This document shows, piece by piece, positions 32,043-33,157 of a stretch of DNA of 33,157 nt (position 1 is the first letter of the stretch; every line of letters starts with the position of its first letter). Location of the stretch: assembly GCA_013114705.1 (NCBI GenBank), contig QCWC01000002.1:1-33157 (forward strand), given 5' to 3'. The translations under genes were made by a program, and so were the position numbers. Origin of the DNA: Candidatus Nitrosocosmicus sp. (GTDB lineage Archaea > Thermoproteota > Nitrososphaeria > Nitrososphaerales > Nitrososphaeraceae). The notes beneath the pieces are model-generated. The model did no database searches, was not told where the DNA came from, and saw only the letters and a program-made list of their open reading frames with translations.

Positions 32043-33157
32043 TCAAGATAATAGCCTTGTAAGGCTATTCAAATGGATCTACGCCGGGTTCGATAGGACT
32101 ATATTTATGGGATTGAAGTTTACACTTCCAACCAAATTTGTAAGCCCGTTAGGATTTCTCGGAATGTTAACTTTTGTAGTTTTTATCATTTTGGGTATTA
32201 CCGGAGCTTTCCTCATGCTTTGGTATGAGCCAATATTGGATAGAGCATGGGATAGTGTTAGCAAGATTAATGATACAATCCCCTACGGTTTTCACATGAG
32301 AAATATCCATTATCATGCTTCAAATGCAATGGTTATGCTCGCAATCTTACACATGTATTACCAGTTCTTTAGTGGTAGATATAAGATCCGAAATGAAATG
32401 CTTTGGGTAACGGGGATCTTACTAGGGGTTCTGACAATTCTAGAGGCCTTTACTGGTTATGATATCATATTTAGTGAAAGAGCAGAACTGGCAATTTCTA
32501 TAGCGGCGTCTCTTACAAATTCTATTCCTATCCTGGGGCCCGATATGATGAATGCCTTCTTCGGGTCTGGCTTTCATGATTTCGTACTTCGGTTCTATGC
32601 ATTCCATGTTTTCTTCTTACCCATAGTGCTCCTAGGTTTAATGGTAGTTCATTTCCCACGATTTTTGGTATTTGATGTCCCAATGGTAATGGCCGTATCA
32701 GGAGCGATCATGTTGACTGGGGGCGTTTTTCCTATTGATATGGGACTTAAATTCGATCCTAATGTACCACCTGGCATAACTGTGCCTGAGTGGTATCTGA
32801 CTGGTCTGTATGCCTTTTTGAGGAGTCAGTTTGATAAGTTTACAACTGGAGTAGCTTGGCCAGGATTATTCATATTCACTTTGCTGATAATTCCATTCAT
32901 TGATAAATATAAGAAATTCTCATGGAAGGATCGGCCAATTATTACGGCCTTGGGGATTACTAGTATCGCGCAGATTATTATTACCACTTACTGGGGGTTC
33001 TACATAGACCCGGACAGGACAAAATCTCTGCTAGAAAGACTAGTTATTGATCCTATATTTCTGTACACTGTAATGGTTCTGCTAGTTCCGCTTTCATTTG
33101 GATTTACGTACTTGATGATAAAACTGGCAAAGAATGCAGAAGCAAATGCAAAGAAGC
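32023..33157 (+). CDS. Cytochrome b, fused b6/subunit-IV type, 3' end beyond the window
   Basis: 378 codons are visible, open to the right edge. ATG at 32023 (MGASLHSQDNSLVRLFKW) overlaps the Rieske gene by 20 bp. A diheme quinol-oxidising subunit: helix B histidines 96 and 110 are 14 apart; helix D histidines 195 and 210 are 15 apart, the b6f-like spacing rather than the 14 of bc1. The quinol-site motif P255-E-W-Y258 follows in the subunit-IV-like half. At least seven hydrophobic helices are seen. Together with Rieske it forms the thaumarchaeal complex III-like enzyme feeding electrons to copper proteins. Its missing stop codon is due to the window end. Confidence 0.93.
   Translation, partial: MGASLHSQDNSLVRLFKWIYAGFDRTIFMGLKFTLPTKFVSPLGFLGMLTFVVFIILGITGAFLMLWYEPILDRAWDSVSKINDTIPYGFHMRNIHYHASNAMVMLAILHMYYQFFSGRYKIRNEMLWVTGILLGVLTILEAFTGYDIIFSERAELAISIAASLTNSIPILGPDMMNAFFGSGFHDFVLRFYAFHVFFLPIVLLGLMVVHFPRFLVFDVPMVMAVSGAIMLTGGVFPIDMGLKFDPNVPPGITVPEWYLTGLYAFLRSQFDKFTTGVAWPGLFIFTLLIIPFIDKYKKFSWKDRPIITALGITSIAQIIITTYWGFYIDPDRTKSLLERLVIDPIFLYTVMVLLVPLSFGFTYLMIKLAKNAEANAKK

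Noticed and set aside
1-33157. CRISPR array, rRNA, insertion sequence or prophage
   Set aside because: No regularly spaced repeats, no rRNA-like conserved blocks, no transposase or integrase gene, and no phage structural genes were seen; the transposase-like hairpin at 20727 belongs to a regulator.

Overview
The window looks like a chromosomal segment of an ammonia-oxidising thaumarchaeon of the soil Nitrososphaerales type (Nitrososphaera or Nitrosocosmicus-like). This rests on gene content and was not checked by a database search. The DNA is AT-rich. Many genes have a TATA-like box about 25-30 nt before the start codon, which implies leaderless mRNAs. Archaeal marker genes are present: HerA, Mre11-Rad50, a TFB paralogue, an F420-type LLM oxidoreductase, a UbiD decarboxylase, stand-alone C2H2 zinc fingers, a tRNA-Asp with an apparent intron in the D-loop, and a Rieske/cytochrome b pair.

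Layout. Positions 1-9.4 kb form a loosely packed accessory region rich in small exported proteins. Seven have a Sec-type signal peptide ending in A-x-A. They include a blue-copper protein, a Cys-rich peptide, and two near-duplicate genes (387-656 and 4251-4520) with almost identical promoters and N-termini but unrelated-looking C-terminal tails. The same region has a VOC-family gene broken by one in-frame TGA, a run of 11 G, two unlisted mini zinc-binding ORFs, and several long gene-free stretches. Positions 9.6-12.0 kb hold a membrane protein and a tightly coupled pair: a small PAC3/4-like protein and a UbiD decarboxylase.

Positions 12.1-18.2 kb are the DNA-end-processing locus. A small RHH-like ORF, mre11 and rad50 run on the plus strand. 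Rad50 appears to start at a CTG behind a strong Shine-Dalgarno sequence that overlaps the mre11 stop. HerA converges on them from the minus strand. A zinc-ribbon protein and an unknown protein lie between, and no nurA is visible. Positions 18.4-23.9 kb carry an inositol-phosphatase-type enzyme, a C2H2 protein, a cobalamin-binding regulator resembling the CarH sensory half, malic enzyme, a TFB with a degenerate zinc ribbon, and an RHH regulator. Two of these promoters have clear repeated operator-like sites.

Positions 23.9-28.3 kb are sparser: a PRC-barrel-like protein, a stand-alone response regulator, the LLM oxidoreductase, a 54-residue acidic Gly-tailed protein that superficially resembles Pup, and a two-helix membrane protein. 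Positions 28.5-33.2 kb hold the tRNA, a FilR1-type regulator, a stand-alone Lrp/AsnC ligand-binding domain, a C2H2 mini-protein, a rhomboid protease, and the respiratory Rieske-cytochrome b operon, which runs off the right edge.

The most notable candidates are the constant/variable secreted paralogues, the cobalamin regulator with a transposase-like N-terminus and promoter repeats, the CTG-initiated rad50, the D-loop tRNA intron, and the Gly-tailed Pup-like mini-protein.
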